Source: CAZSBG01 sp964605145
GTDB lineage: Bacteria; Zhuqueibacterota; Zhuqueibacteria; Thermofontimicrobiales; Thermofontimicrobiaceae
Reading direction: 5' to 3'
NCBI GenBank assembly: GCA_964605145.1
Contig: CAZSBG010000010.1
Location: forward strand, 1 to 64,000
Length of the DNA stretch: 64,000 bases
The notes under the pieces are model-generated. The model searched no databases, was not told where the DNA came from, and worked only from the letters and a program-made list of their open reading frames with translations. The position numbers and the translations under genes are program-made. This document shows, piece after piece, positions 46,953-55,208 of the stretch; within the stretch, counting starts at the first letter, position 1; the number at the start of each line of letters is the position of its first letter.

Positions 46953-47646
46953 ACTTTTGCCCGTAATACGCATCCGGCCCGTGCTTGCGCGAATAATGCT
47001 TTTGAATCAGCGTTTCTTTCAGCCGCGAAATATTCGGATTGATTTGCCGTGCCAGAAACGCCATTTTAGCTAATTCTTCAACGATGACGCAGTTGTAAAC
47101 CGCCTTTTCCGGCGTTTTCCCCCACGTAAACGGACCGTGCCCGGCAACCAGCGCCATTTCCACTTCGGTATATGAATAATTTTCAAACGTCTTTAAAATT
47201 TGGTGGCCGGTTTCGATTTCATAATCTCCCCGGATTTTATCGTCACTCATAAAATCCGTGCAGGGAATATCGGTGTGGCAAAAATCAGCATGGGTGGTGC
47301 CGAGAATGGGAATCGGTTCTGCAGCCTGGGCCCAGGCCACTGCGTACGTGGAATGCGTATGAACGATCCCGCCAATTTCCGGGAAATTTTTGTACAAAAT
47401 CAGGTGTGTTTTTGTGTCGGAAGATGGATTGAGATCGCCCTCCACGACGTTTCCTTCGAGATCAAGGACGACGATCTGCTCCGGCGTCAGTTTTTCGTAA
47501 TCGATGCCGCTGGGTTTGATGGCAACTATTCCTGCATCGCGGTCTATGGCGCTGGCGTTGCCGAAAGAGAACAGCACAACGCCATGCTTCGGCAGCGCCG
47601 TGTTGCAGTCGTAAACCTGCTGTTTGATTTTTTCGTATTTGCTCAT
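46951..47646 (-). CDS. araD: L-ribulose-5-phosphate 4-epimerase
   Basis: 231-aa class II aldolase-fold enzyme converting L-ribulose 5-phosphate to D-xylulose 5-phosphate. Motifs typical of AraD include GNASAIDRD (about 30), PSSDTKTHLILY (phosphate and metal loop), VHTHSTYAVAWAQ with two zinc-binding histidines (about 95-97), LGTTHADF, and HGPFTWGKTPEKAV with the third histidine (about 170). The length is that of AraD rather than of fuculose aldolase. I chose the ATG at 47646, five codons inside the longest frame, because GGA lies at suitable distance; the ATG at 47661 is possible. It follows AraB by about 45 bp and precedes the symporter, forming the core of the pentose pathway. Confidence 0.92.
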   Translation of the reverse strand: MSKYEKIKQQVYDCNTALPKHGVVLFSFGNASAIDRDAGIVAIKPSGIDYEKLTPEQIVVLDLEGNVVEGDLNPSSDTKTHLILYKNFPEIGGIVHTHSTYAVAWAQAAEPIPILGTTHADFCHTDIPCTDFMSDDKIRGDYEIETGHQILKTFENYSYTEVEMALVAGHGPFTWGKTPEKAVYNCVIVEELAKMAFLARQINPNISRLKETLIQKHYSRKHGPDAYYGQK

Positions 47647-47692
47647 AAAAATTCCAATCATTGTAGTTCAGGTTGCCAACTTGAGCTATATC

Positions 47693-49375
47693 TTATGAAG
47701 TAAATTCATTCTCAATGAAATTGGCCAAAGTCGAATAACGCTCATAAATCGTTTTGTATTTTTCAGCGTTTTCAGGAATGGGCTGGTAGATTTTTTCGAA
47801 CCCATTGCCCATGGCTTTTTGGGCCGCTTCCATGGTCGGATAAAGCCCTGCTGCGCTCGCCGCGGCCATGGCTGAACCTAGCGCCACCGCCTGCTCCGCC
47901 GCCGCCACTTTGATGGGCATATTCAGCACATCGGCGGATACCTGCATCACAAACGGCGACTTTTTCGGGATGCCGCCAATGGCGATCACGCCTTTTATCT
48001 CAACGCCTTCTTCGATGAAGCGGTCCACGATTTTCTTCGCGCCAAACGCAGTGGCTTCCACCAGGGCGCGGAAAATTCGCGGGGCATCCGAGCCCAGGCT
48101 CAACCCGGTGATGGCGCCTTTTAGCGCCTGGTTGGCGTCCGGGGTTCGGCGGCCGTTCATCCAGTCCAGTGCCAAAGCGCCGGTTTCATCGATGGGCAAT
48201 TTTGCCGCCTGTTCCGACAATACAGGAATAATGGAATCAGCGACTTCATTCATGACTTTTGTTTTTGCTGATTCATCCAGCGATTTCAAATGTGGCAAAA
48301 TATTTTCAATGGGCCAGAGCAGCACATCGCGGAACCACGCGTAAATATCGCCGAACGCGGACTGGCCGGCTTCCATTCCCAGCACGCCGGGAATGATGGA
48401 GCCATCCACCTGGCCGCAGATTCCCTGCACGAGATGCTCGCCTTCTTTCGGCATCTCGGTGGTGATCATGTCGCACGTGGACGTGCCCATCACTTTCACG
48501 AACATGTTCGGCTCGATTTCCGCGCCGACTGCGCCGAAATGCGCATCAAACGCTCCCACGCCCACAACCACGTCAGTTGATAAGCCCAGATTGTCGGCCC
48601 ATTCTTGTGTGAGTTTTCCGACAGGGACATCGCCGGTGTAAGTATCCGTGTACAATCGCTCCCGAAGGCCGGAGAGCAGCGGATCCAGCTTTGCCAGGAA
48701 TTCCTCCGAAGGAAGCCCGTTCCACGAGGCATGCCACATGGCCTTGTGCCCGGCTGCGCAGCGACTTCGTTTCAACGTGATTGGATTGGTCTCGCCGGTG
48801 ATGAGCGCCGGCATCCAGTCGCAATGTTCGACCCACGAGAAAGCGGCCTCTCTCACTTTTTCGTCTGCGCGAAGGATATGCAAAATTTTCGACCAGAACC
48901 ATTCCGAGGAATAGATCCCGCCTTCGAATTTCGTGAAATCCTCGCCGCCCCATGACTTGGCCAATGTGTTGATTTCTTCCGCCTCTTTCACCGCGGTGTG
49001 GTCTTTCCACAGCACAAACATGGCATTGGGATTTTCTTCGAAACCGGGAGTCAATGCCAGCGGCGCCCCGTTTTTATCCACAGCACACGGTGTAGACCCG
49101 GTCGTGTCCATGGAGATGCCTTTAATTTTTGCGGCGGTTCCTGCCGGCGCTTTTGCCAGCGCGCCTTTTACCGAAGCTTCCAATCCGTCGATGTAATCCT
49201 GCGGATGCTGGCGAAACTGGTTTTGGGTTGGGTTGCAGAATTTGCCGGCTTTCCATCTTGGGTACAAAAACACGTCGGAAGCGATTTCCGAGCCATCGGC
49301 TGCATCCACGATGACAGCGCGCACAGAGTCAGTTCCAAAGTCGATGCCGATTACGAGGTTTTCATTCGTGTTCAT
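47693..49375 (-). CDS. araB: Ribulokinase
   Basis: 560-aa FGGY-family kinase phosphorylating L-ribulose with ATP. The N-terminal ATPase motif is VIGIDFGTDSVRAVIVD, with the AraB-type FLYPRWKAGKFC, SMDTTGSTPCAVD and NAMFVLWKDHTA motifs that separate AraB from xylulokinase. Later FGVGAFDAHFGAVG-like and MGTSTCDMIT segments and IAIGGIPKKSPFVMQ form the second half of the actin-like fold. The length fits AraB well. It precedes AraD, and the two give L-ribulose to xylulose 5-phosphate. The L-arabinose isomerase AraA is not in the window. The ATG at 49375 has an AAGGACTG site. Confidence 0.95.
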   Translation of the reverse strand: MNTNENLVIGIDFGTDSVRAVIVDAADGSEIASDVFLYPRWKAGKFCNPTQNQFRQHPQDYIDGLEASVKGALAKAPAGTAAKIKGISMDTTGSTPCAVDKNGAPLALTPGFEENPNAMFVLWKDHTAVKEAEEINTLAKSWGGEDFTKFEGGIYSSEWFWSKILHILRADEKVREAAFSWVEHCDWMPALITGETNPITLKRSRCAAGHKAMWHASWNGLPSEEFLAKLDPLLSGLRERLYTDTYTGDVPVGKLTQEWADNLGLSTDVVVGVGAFDAHFGAVGAEIEPNMFVKVMGTSTCDMITTEMPKEGEHLVQGICGQVDGSIIPGVLGMEAGQSAFGDIYAWFRDVLLWPIENILPHLKSLDESAKTKVMNEVADSIIPVLSEQAAKLPIDETGALALDWMNGRRTPDANQALKGAITGLSLGSDAPRIFRALVEATAFGAKKIVDRFIEEGVEIKGVIAIGGIPKKSPFVMQVSADVLNMPIKVAAAEQAVALGSAMAAASAAGLYPTMEAAQKAMGNGFEKIYQPIPENAEKYKTIYERYSTLANFIENEFTS

Positions 49376-49709
49376 TTTCAGTCCTTTTTTTGAATTGAAC
49401 CTGTATATCTTTTCAAGATTTGGGAATAGTGTTGTGATTTGTCAGCCTCGAAGTCTCAAAGACTCTAAGTTTGCTTTTATTAAATTTAGTTTATGACTAA
49501 AAACTGATCGCTAAGAAGAGAGAAATCTCCTCATTTAAAATAGATGAGAAAAATAATTTAAAATGAATCCGAAATTTAGCGACTGCTGTTTTCCCCTGCC
49601 TTTTTTTTTATAAGGCGTAATTGAAATGAATCGTTGTATAAATATAAATAATTTGTTCATTAAATCAAGTTGAAAATTATTTTTTCTTCGAGTCTCCGAG
49701 CCTTCGTGG
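49376..49709. repeat. CACGAAG-type inverted repeat pair upstream of araB
   Basis: A spacer of 334 bp. The run GCCTCGAAGTCTCAAAGACTCTAAG lies at about 49446-49470. Its inverse-oriented relative, CTTCGAGTCTCCGAGCCTTCGTGGC, lies at about 49687-49711 and overlaps the end of the dehydratase gene. About 220 bp of AT-rich DNA lie between them. An open frame of 72 codons overlaps this spacer but is not protein-like. Confidence 0.55.
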
Positions 49710-50672
49710 CTATTCGTTTTTAAGCGATTGGAAAAAGCTGCAGAAATCAACATTGCCCCCGGAAAAGATAATACCCACTTTTTTATTTTTCACGTCCACT
49801 TTTTTCGAAAAGACCACCGCTGCCGGCACAGCCGATGACGGCTCGACAATGATTTTCATCCGCTCAAAAATCAAACGCATGGCGTCGATAATTTCCGCCT
49901 CGGTCGCCAGCGCGATCTCATCCACAAAATCGCGGATGATGGGGAAGGTTTTGTCCCCGAGCGATGTCTTCAATCCATCAGCGATGGTGTTGGGATCGGT
50001 GGATGGAATGATGTGTCCGGCCTGTTTGGACCGATATGCATCGTCCGCGTTTTTCGGTTCACCGGCGAAAACCTTGATTTTCGGATTCAGCGATTTTGCC
50101 GCAATGGCCGTTCCGCTGAGCAATCCCCCGCCGCCGACCGGGGCCAGGATAATGTCCAGGTCCGGCACGTCTTCCATCAGCTCCAGCGCCGCAGTACCCT
50201 GCCCGGCAATGATTCGGTAGTCATTGAACGGGTGAATCATCAGCGCGCCGGTTTCATCGATGATCTTTTGGGCTGTGCTCTCCCGCGATTTCAGCGTAGG
50301 CTCACAAAATGTGATGATTCCACCATAATTTTTCACGGCCGCGATTTTCACTTTTGGCGCGGTGGAAGGCATGACAATATACGCGGTGATCCCGCGTTTT
50401 TTCGCTGCCAATGCAAGCGCCGCAGCGTGATTGCCAGAGGAGTGAGTGACGACTCCGTTCTGCGCTTCTTCGTCAGTGAGGGAAAAAATGGTGTTGCTGG
50501 CGCCTCGGAATTTGAACGCCCCCACCTTTTGAAAATTTTCGCATTTAAAGAAAAGCTGGCTGCCGGTCAATTCATTCAAAGCGGAGTTGGTCAGCACAGG
50601 GGTTTTGTGAATGTACGGTTTTATGCGTTGATGCGCTTCACGAATGTCGGATAGGGTCGGTTGGTTCAGCAC
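49710..50672 (-). CDS. Threonine/serine dehydratase-like PLP enzyme
   Basis: 320-aa fold-type II pyridoxal-phosphate enzyme. The PLP-binding lysine is in VGAFKFRGASN (about 53), the phosphate loop is in VGGGGLLSGTA (about 180), and THSSGNHAAALALAAKK (about 80) covers the substrate site. The length and lack of an ACT domain match catabolic threonine or serine dehydratases, or the serine racemase-like branch. It yields 2-oxobutyrate or pyruvate. Its presence within a sugar cluster is unexplained. The start is GTG at 50672, preceded by GGAG seven bases upstream. The spacer to GH4 holds a CACGAAG repeat, so co-transcription is uncertain. Confidence 0.88.
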   Translation of the reverse strand: MLNQPTLSDIREAHQRIKPYIHKTPVLTNSALNELTGSQLFFKCENFQKVGAFKFRGASNTIFSLTDEEAQNGVVTHSSGNHAAALALAAKKRGITAYIVMPSTAPKVKIAAVKNYGGIITFCEPTLKSRESTAQKIIDETGALMIHPFNDYRIIAGQGTAALELMEDVPDLDIILAPVGGGGLLSGTAIAAKSLNPKIKVFAGEPKNADDAYRSKQAGHIIPSTDPNTIADGLKTSLGDKTFPIIRDFVDEIALATEAEIIDAMRLIFERMKIIVEPSSAVPAAVVFSKKVDVKNKKVGIIFSGGNVDFCSFFQSLKNE

Positions 50673-50705
50673 GTTTTTTCTCCTGAATTTATTTTGTGAG
50701 AAGTT

Positions 50706-50750
50706 TTAGTAAACCACGAAGTGCGCGAAAGGCACGAAGAAAAGATAAAG
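50706..50750. repeat. CACGAAG repeat upstream of the dehydratase gene
   Basis: ACCACGAAGTGCGCGAAAGGCACGAAG followed by AAAAGATAAAG: three CACGAAG-like units in tandem. It is a good copy of the family that occurs as inverted pairs at 49.45/49.69 kb and 57.73/57.83 kb. Confidence 0.6.
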
Positions 50751-50886
50751 AGAAAAAAAGATAAAGAATTTTGCTCCGATTGATGAGTGCGCGATAGCAA
50801 TGATTTTGCACTCTCGTTTTTGGATGTTGACATAAATTATCTGTTTAATCCATCAAATCGTCTTTTTCCGAGTTCCATAAAAGTGA

Positions 50887-52263
50887 CTAATAATCGAACA
50901 AATGATATTGCTGATGCGCCCTTTCCAGTTTGAACACCATCTCGGAAATTTTCTCCGGCGGCATATTTCGCAGCAGCGGATCCGGCTCCAGCGCCCGAAC
51001 GAACAAATCGCGATCCTTTTTTAGGCAGGCTTCCACCACATTTTCGATGATGTTCGCGTGTAAAATAAGGTGGTTGTGCAATTCTCGTGGAAGCGGCGTT
51101 ATTTCCGCAGGGATTGCCCTGTTTTTTTCATACGTAACCATTGTTTCAAGAAATGAACCGTAAGGCAGGCCTGGCAGGTCGCCGCCGTGATAGGGCAGAT
51201 TCCCAACGTCGTAAAAAGGCTCGCCGGTCAACAGCGCCGCCAGAATTTTGGAGACCGCTTCTTCCGACACCTGGAAATCGATCGGCTTTTTCCCGGCCAA
51301 CATGTCGTTGATGGCAGCGCGCGCCTCGCCGCGCCATGCAACCAATCGTTCCTGGGGCGTGGTGAGCAGCACGCCAAAATCAGCCCCTTTGTTGGTTTCC
51401 GGGCTGATGAATTCATCGAAAAACTCGGCGGTGTGCCGGTCGCCGCTGTAAGGTAAAAGTCCTTGACGGAGAAACAGGTATATTTTCACATTGTCGCGCG
51501 TCAATTCCGGGTGGGGTGAATTGTACAGCCGGCGCGTTCCTGCAGCAATTCCTTTGCTTTGAAGAAAAGCGCGAAGTCGTTCAAATCCATCCTCGCCGTT
51601 GATGGAGAGACATTGCATCCAGCCGCAATGATTGACTCCCAGCACACGGAAATCCAGCGTTTGTTTCCACTCTTCATACGAAAAATCCAGGCAACGCGAC
51701 AGAAATTTTAGTCCATTGTACAATTCGTGACAGCAGCCAATGGTTCGAACCGTGGTCTCCCGCGTCACAGCGCGGCACAGCATGGCCATGGGATTACTGA
51801 GGTTGAGCAGCCAGGCGTCCGAGTGGCCGAGGGCTTCGATATCGCGGGCAATGGACAGTATCGCCGGAATGTTTCGCGCCGCTCGAATGGCGCCGCCAAT
51901 GCTCGCCGTGTCGCCGACGGACTGATAGATTCTGTATTCCGCGGGGATTTCCAGATCGTGTTGCATAGCTTCGAGGCTGCCCTCGGCGAAACTGGTGATG
52001 ACGAACCGCGCGCCTTCGATGGCCTTGTTCTGATCGGTTGTCCGTTCCACAATTACACGGTTTCCTGTTGCCTCGGCAACTTTTGATGCCAGCAGAAATT
52101 GCAGCTCCAGATTTGGCGCATCGATATCTTCCAAAACCAGCGTTGGCTGGAACGAATCCAAAATCGAGTCGTCGGAAAGTTTTACGATGAGATCGCGCGC
52201 AATTTTGAATCCCCATTGCGGGCTGGCCGCGCCGATGAGAACGACTTTTAATTTTTCACTCAT
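50887..52263 (-). CDS. GH4-family glycosidase
   Basis: 458-aa NAD- and metal-dependent glycosidase of family GH4. The N-terminal dinucleotide fold starts VVLIGAASPQWGFKIARDL. The metal-binding motif CCHELYNGLKF gives the family Cys-His pair (about 180), and GVNHCGWM at about 215 gives the second ligand set. The CHE form of the motif is, as I recall, typical of alpha-glucosidase-like members rather than 6-phospho-glycosidases; alpha-galacturonidases are another possibility, given the pentose/uronate neighbours. The substrate therefore remains open. It starts 12 bp after the SDR stop, so these two genes are one transcript. Confidence 0.88.
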   Translation of the reverse strand: MSEKLKVVLIGAASPQWGFKIARDLIVKLSDDSILDSFQPTLVLEDIDAPNLELQFLLASKVAEATGNRVIVERTTDQNKAIEGARFVITSFAEGSLEAMQHDLEIPAEYRIYQSVGDTASIGGAIRAARNIPAILSIARDIEALGHSDAWLLNLSNPMAMLCRAVTRETTVRTIGCCHELYNGLKFLSRCLDFSYEEWKQTLDFRVLGVNHCGWMQCLSINGEDGFERLRAFLQSKGIAAGTRRLYNSPHPELTRDNVKIYLFLRQGLLPYSGDRHTAEFFDEFISPETNKGADFGVLLTTPQERLVAWRGEARAAINDMLAGKKPIDFQVSEEAVSKILAALLTGEPFYDVGNLPYHGGDLPGLPYGSFLETMVTYEKNRAIPAEITPLPRELHNHLILHANIIENVVEACLKKDRDLFVRALEPDPLLRNMPPEKISEMVFKLERAHQQYHLFDY

Positions 52264-52275
52264 AATTTGTCGGAT

Positions 52276-53031
52276 TTATCCGCAGAGAACACTGCCACCG
52301 TTGACATTCAAAATTTCGCCGGTAATGTGCACCGCCATGTTCGAGGCAAGAAAAACCACCGATGGCGCGATGTCCTCCGGCTCCGGAATTCTGCGCAGCG
52401 GGATAGTGTTTTCGATTTCTTTCAGGTACGAACCCACGAGCAGGTCTTTTGTCATGTCCGTCATCACCCAGCCGGGCGCGACCGAATTGACGCGAATTTT
52501 TCGGGGCGCTAATTCCACGGCCAGCGACTTTGTCAATGCGTTTATTGCGCCTTTTGATGCAGCATAATGCGAGTGAAATGCTTCGCCTCGCTGGCTGGCG
52601 GTGCTGGAAATGTAGACAATGGATCCGCCGTTATCTTTCGGAAACAGCGGCAGCGATTCTCGCGTGAGAAAAAAAGCGCTGTTCAGGTTGATGTCGATGG
52701 TTCGGCGTAGATTTTCCGCCGTCATTTTATCGATATCGCCGTCTTCCCAAATCCCGTGATTCACGACCAGCGCGTCCAGGCCGCTGAAGGTCGAATTCAT
52801 GTCAGCCAGCAATTTCACGCACCCCGCTTCCGTGCCCAAATCTGCCTGAAAAATTGCCGATTCTGTTTTGAGCGATTCCTGCACCTGCCGGGCGGCCGCT
52901 TCATCCCGTGAATAATGAATGCCAATTGTGCCGCCAAGCCCGGAAAAAAGTTCGGCGCATGCTTTGCCAATGCCGCGCGAAGAGCCGGTGATCAGAATCC
53001 GTTTGCCTTTTATGTCATCTAATATTCTCAT
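52276..53031 (-). CDS. Short-chain dehydrogenase/reductase
   Basis: 251-aa classical SDR. The cofactor motif is ITGSSRGIGKACAELF near the N-terminus, NHG is present as VVNHGIW, catalytic Ser is in VYISSTASQ (about 140), and the Tyr-Lys pair is in HYAASKGAINAL (about 157-161). The VNSVAPGWVMTDM region is also typical. The sequence resembles FabG/gluconate-type reductases. It probably oxidises or reduces a sugar or sugar acid in this cluster, but the substrate cannot be named. The ATG at 53031 with GGGA upstream is preferred over a TTG at 53037. It is the first gene of the minus-strand catabolic run. Confidence 0.87.
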   Translation of the reverse strand: MRILDDIKGKRILITGSSRGIGKACAELFSGLGGTIGIHYSRDEAAARQVQESLKTESAIFQADLGTEAGCVKLLADMNSTFSGLDALVVNHGIWEDGDIDKMTAENLRRTIDINLNSAFFLTRESLPLFPKDNGGSIVYISSTASQRGEAFHSHYAASKGAINALTKSLAVELAPRKIRVNSVAPGWVMTDMTKDLLVGSYLKEIENTIPLRRIPEPEDIAPSVVFLASNMAVHITGEILNVNGGSVLCG

Positions 53032-53162
53032 GCTCAAAGTCCCTGGTTTTCATGGTTACTGAAATAGCAAAGTTAAATTTGGTTAGATAAATGTTTGAAA
53101 ATGTAATTAATTCTATTTAAATTATCAATACTTATCTTGTATTTTTTGTCACTCATTTCAGG

Positions 53163-53231
53163 TTGACATGGTCAATTTATAATTACAGGGACAATTTTCG
53201 CTTGACTTGCAGCCTGTTTTGTGGTTATATT
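53163..53231 (+). promoter_or_regulatory. Promoter region of the TIR-like gene
   Basis: A sigma-70-like promoter is well formed: -35 TTGACT at 53202-53207, an 18-bp spacer, and -10 TATATT at 53226-53231, 59 bp before the ATG at 53290. Upstream, TTGACATGGTCAA at 53163-53175 is a perfect 5-bp inverted repeat and may be an operator. No second gene of this system is visible. Confidence 0.65.
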
Positions 53232-53289
53232 ACAAAATGATTTTAATTACACTAAATACTCAGTAATTTTTTTAAAAAAGGGACCTGCC

Positions 53290-54057
53290 ATGAAGATTCA
53301 ACCTAATTTTATTGGACTCATTTATTCGAAGATTAATGAAGCAGAAGAACTACTTCAATTAAATGAATTGAGACATGTACACTGGAAAGATTGGTCTTCA
53401 GAAATTAAGGCGATTCTTACTATATCTGAGGGACGTGACGATCCGGTGAGGATACAATTTAAAAATAGTTGCAATGAAGTTGACCAACTTAAAGATAATG
53501 AGACTTTATGTTCGATGCAGAAGTCTGATCAAAGAAAAACCAGGCTATCAAAATTGATTGACATTTTGAAACAGATATATATAGAGCATTTAGGTCAGCG
53601 CGTTTTTCTCGTGCATGGAAGAAACGAACACCGACTCAATCAAACTCGGGATTTTTTACACGAAATTGGACTACAACCGATTATTCTGAAAAAAGAAACA
53701 AATGAAGGGCGAACTATTATAGAAAAATTCGAGGAGAATACTTCAGAAATTTCATATGCCATAGTTCTTTTAACCGGAGATGATGAGGGCAAACTCGCTG
53801 ATTCAGAAAATCCGCCTCAAATTCGAGCGCGACAAAATGTTATCCTTGAGCTTGGTTATTTTATTGGGCAGCTAGGGCGCCGATATGTCTGTTCGCTTTG
53901 TGAACGAGGAATTGAACTTCCAAGTGATTTTTTCGGTGTTGCAGTTATCGAGTTCGATGAAAAGGAATTATGGAAAAAGCAACTAAAAAGTGAAATAGAA
54001 AAAGTTGGTTTTAGAATAACCCAACCAAAAAACGGTTTGAATTGTCATAAATTATAA
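53290..54057 (+). CDS. TIR-like nucleotide-binding domain protein (PF10137 type)
   Basis: 255-aa protein. Residues 1-95 form a helical N-terminal part with no recognised family. The C-terminal 150 residues match the TIR-like domain of CBASS Cap12 and Pycsar TIR effectors: VFLVHGRNEHRL (about 105), LKKETNEGRTIIEKFEE, YAIVLLTGDDEG, and ARQNVILELGYFIGQLGR, containing the conserved ELGYF glutamate. Such domains cleave NAD when activated. The open frame reaches 53221, but the ATG at 53290 is preceded by AAGGGA and lies just after a promoter. No cyclase or other defence gene is adjacent, so this may be an orphan effector, a stand-alone antiphage gene or a housekeeping member. Confidence 0.85.
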   Translation: MKIQPNFIGLIYSKINEAEELLQLNELRHVHWKDWSSEIKAILTISEGRDDPVRIQFKNSCNEVDQLKDNETLCSMQKSDQRKTRLSKLIDILKQIYIEHLGQRVFLVHGRNEHRLNQTRDFLHEIGLQPIILKKETNEGRTIIEKFEENTSEISYAIVLLTGDDEGKLADSENPPQIRARQNVILELGYFIGQLGRRYVCSLCERGIELPSDFFGVAVIEFDEKELWKKQLKSEIEKVGFRITQPKNGLNCHKL

Positions 54058-54125
54058 AAATATATAAGAGTGCTTATAATTAAAAAATATTCAATCTGAA
54101 TAAGTTCAACAGAGGGAGTTGATAA

Positions 54126-55127
54126 ATGACTTCACCACAAAATTTCAAAGCGTATCTTGTGACGAAAAATGAAGAAAATAAAGCGAGCGCCGCTATCGTG
54201 TCGCGAACGTTGCCGGACCTTCCCCCCGGGGATCTGCTCATTCGGGTCGCGTATTCGTCGCTGAATTATAAAGACGGATTATCCGCCAGTGGTTCGCCCG
54301 GCGTCACGAAAAATTATCCCCATGTGCCCGGTATCGATGCGGCCGGGGAAGTCGAGCAAAGCCAGGACTCACGCTACAAGCCCGGCGATAAAGTGCTGGT
54401 GACCGGTTACGATCTCGGCTCGAACACGGATGGCGGATATTCTGAATACATCCGAGTACCGGGTGATTGGGTGGTGCCCTTGCCTGAAAATTTATCCCTA
54501 AAACAAAGTATGATGCTCGGCACAGCCGGTTTCACTGCGGCCATTGGCGTGCAGCTCATTCAACGAAACGGGGTGATGCCGGATAGCGGGGAAGTGGTTG
54601 TCACCGGCGCGACCGGCGGCGTTGGCAGCATTGCCGTGGCCATTCTTGCCAAATTGGGCTACAACGTCGTAGCCAGTACCGGCAAAGCGGATGCCCATGA
54701 CTTTCTGAAACAGTTGGGCGCCCACAGAATTGTCGATCGATCCGAATTCAACGACACATCCGGTCGGCCGTTATTGAAAAGCGTCTGGGCCGGCGGCATC
54801 GACACGGTGGGCGGGAATACGTTGAGTACACTCATCCGGTCCGTCAATGTCCAGGGCGCTGTGGCTGCCTGCGGGGTGGTGGCCGGCCCCAAACTCGATT
54901 TGACGGTCTTTCCGTTCATCCTCCGGGGCGTGAATCTGTTGGGCATTGATTCAGCTCTCTGGCCCAGGGAACCGCGGCATGAAATCTGGCGAAAATTTGC
55001 CAATGATTGGAAGCTGAATAACCTGGATGCAATATCCCGAACAATTGGCCTGGAAGAATTGGATGAATATGTAGCGCTGATTTTAAAAGGGAAAATAAGA
55101 GGACGGATTGTCGTAAAAATAAGTTAG
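54126..55127 (+). CDS. YhdH/YhfP-family quinone oxidoreductase-like (acryloyl-CoA reductase type)
   Basis: 333-aa medium-chain reductase without zinc ligands. The family start LNYKDGLSASG (the SLNYKD motif) is at about 45, PGIDAAGEV is at 75, and the cofactor motif VTGATGGVGSIAVAILAKLG is at about 160. Members of this branch include AcuI, which reduces acryloyl-CoA with NADPH, and other acrylate-type reductases. It is followed 69 bp later by an acyl-CoA dehydrogenase, so a role in acyl-CoA or fatty-acid metabolism is consistent. The ATG at 54126 follows GAGGGAG. It is probably co-transcribed with that neighbour, but not with the TIR gene ahead. Confidence 0.85.
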   Translation: MTSPQNFKAYLVTKNEENKASAAIVSRTLPDLPPGDLLIRVAYSSLNYKDGLSASGSPGVTKNYPHVPGIDAAGEVEQSQDSRYKPGDKVLVTGYDLGSNTDGGYSEYIRVPGDWVVPLPENLSLKQSMMLGTAGFTAAIGVQLIQRNGVMPDSGEVVVTGATGGVGSIAVAILAKLGYNVVASTGKADAHDFLKQLGAHRIVDRSEFNDTSGRPLLKSVWAGGIDTVGGNTLSTLIRSVNVQGAVAACGVVAGPKLDLTVFPFILRGVNLLGIDSALWPREPRHEIWRKFANDWKLNNLDAISRTIGLEELDEYVALILKGKIRGRIVVKIS

Positions 55128-55208
55128 CCAAATTCGAATGATTTTTTTGATTTATGAAGTCTACAGATTGTTTGGAACGGAAACCGAACGCTTTTATTGG
55201 AGGAAAAT

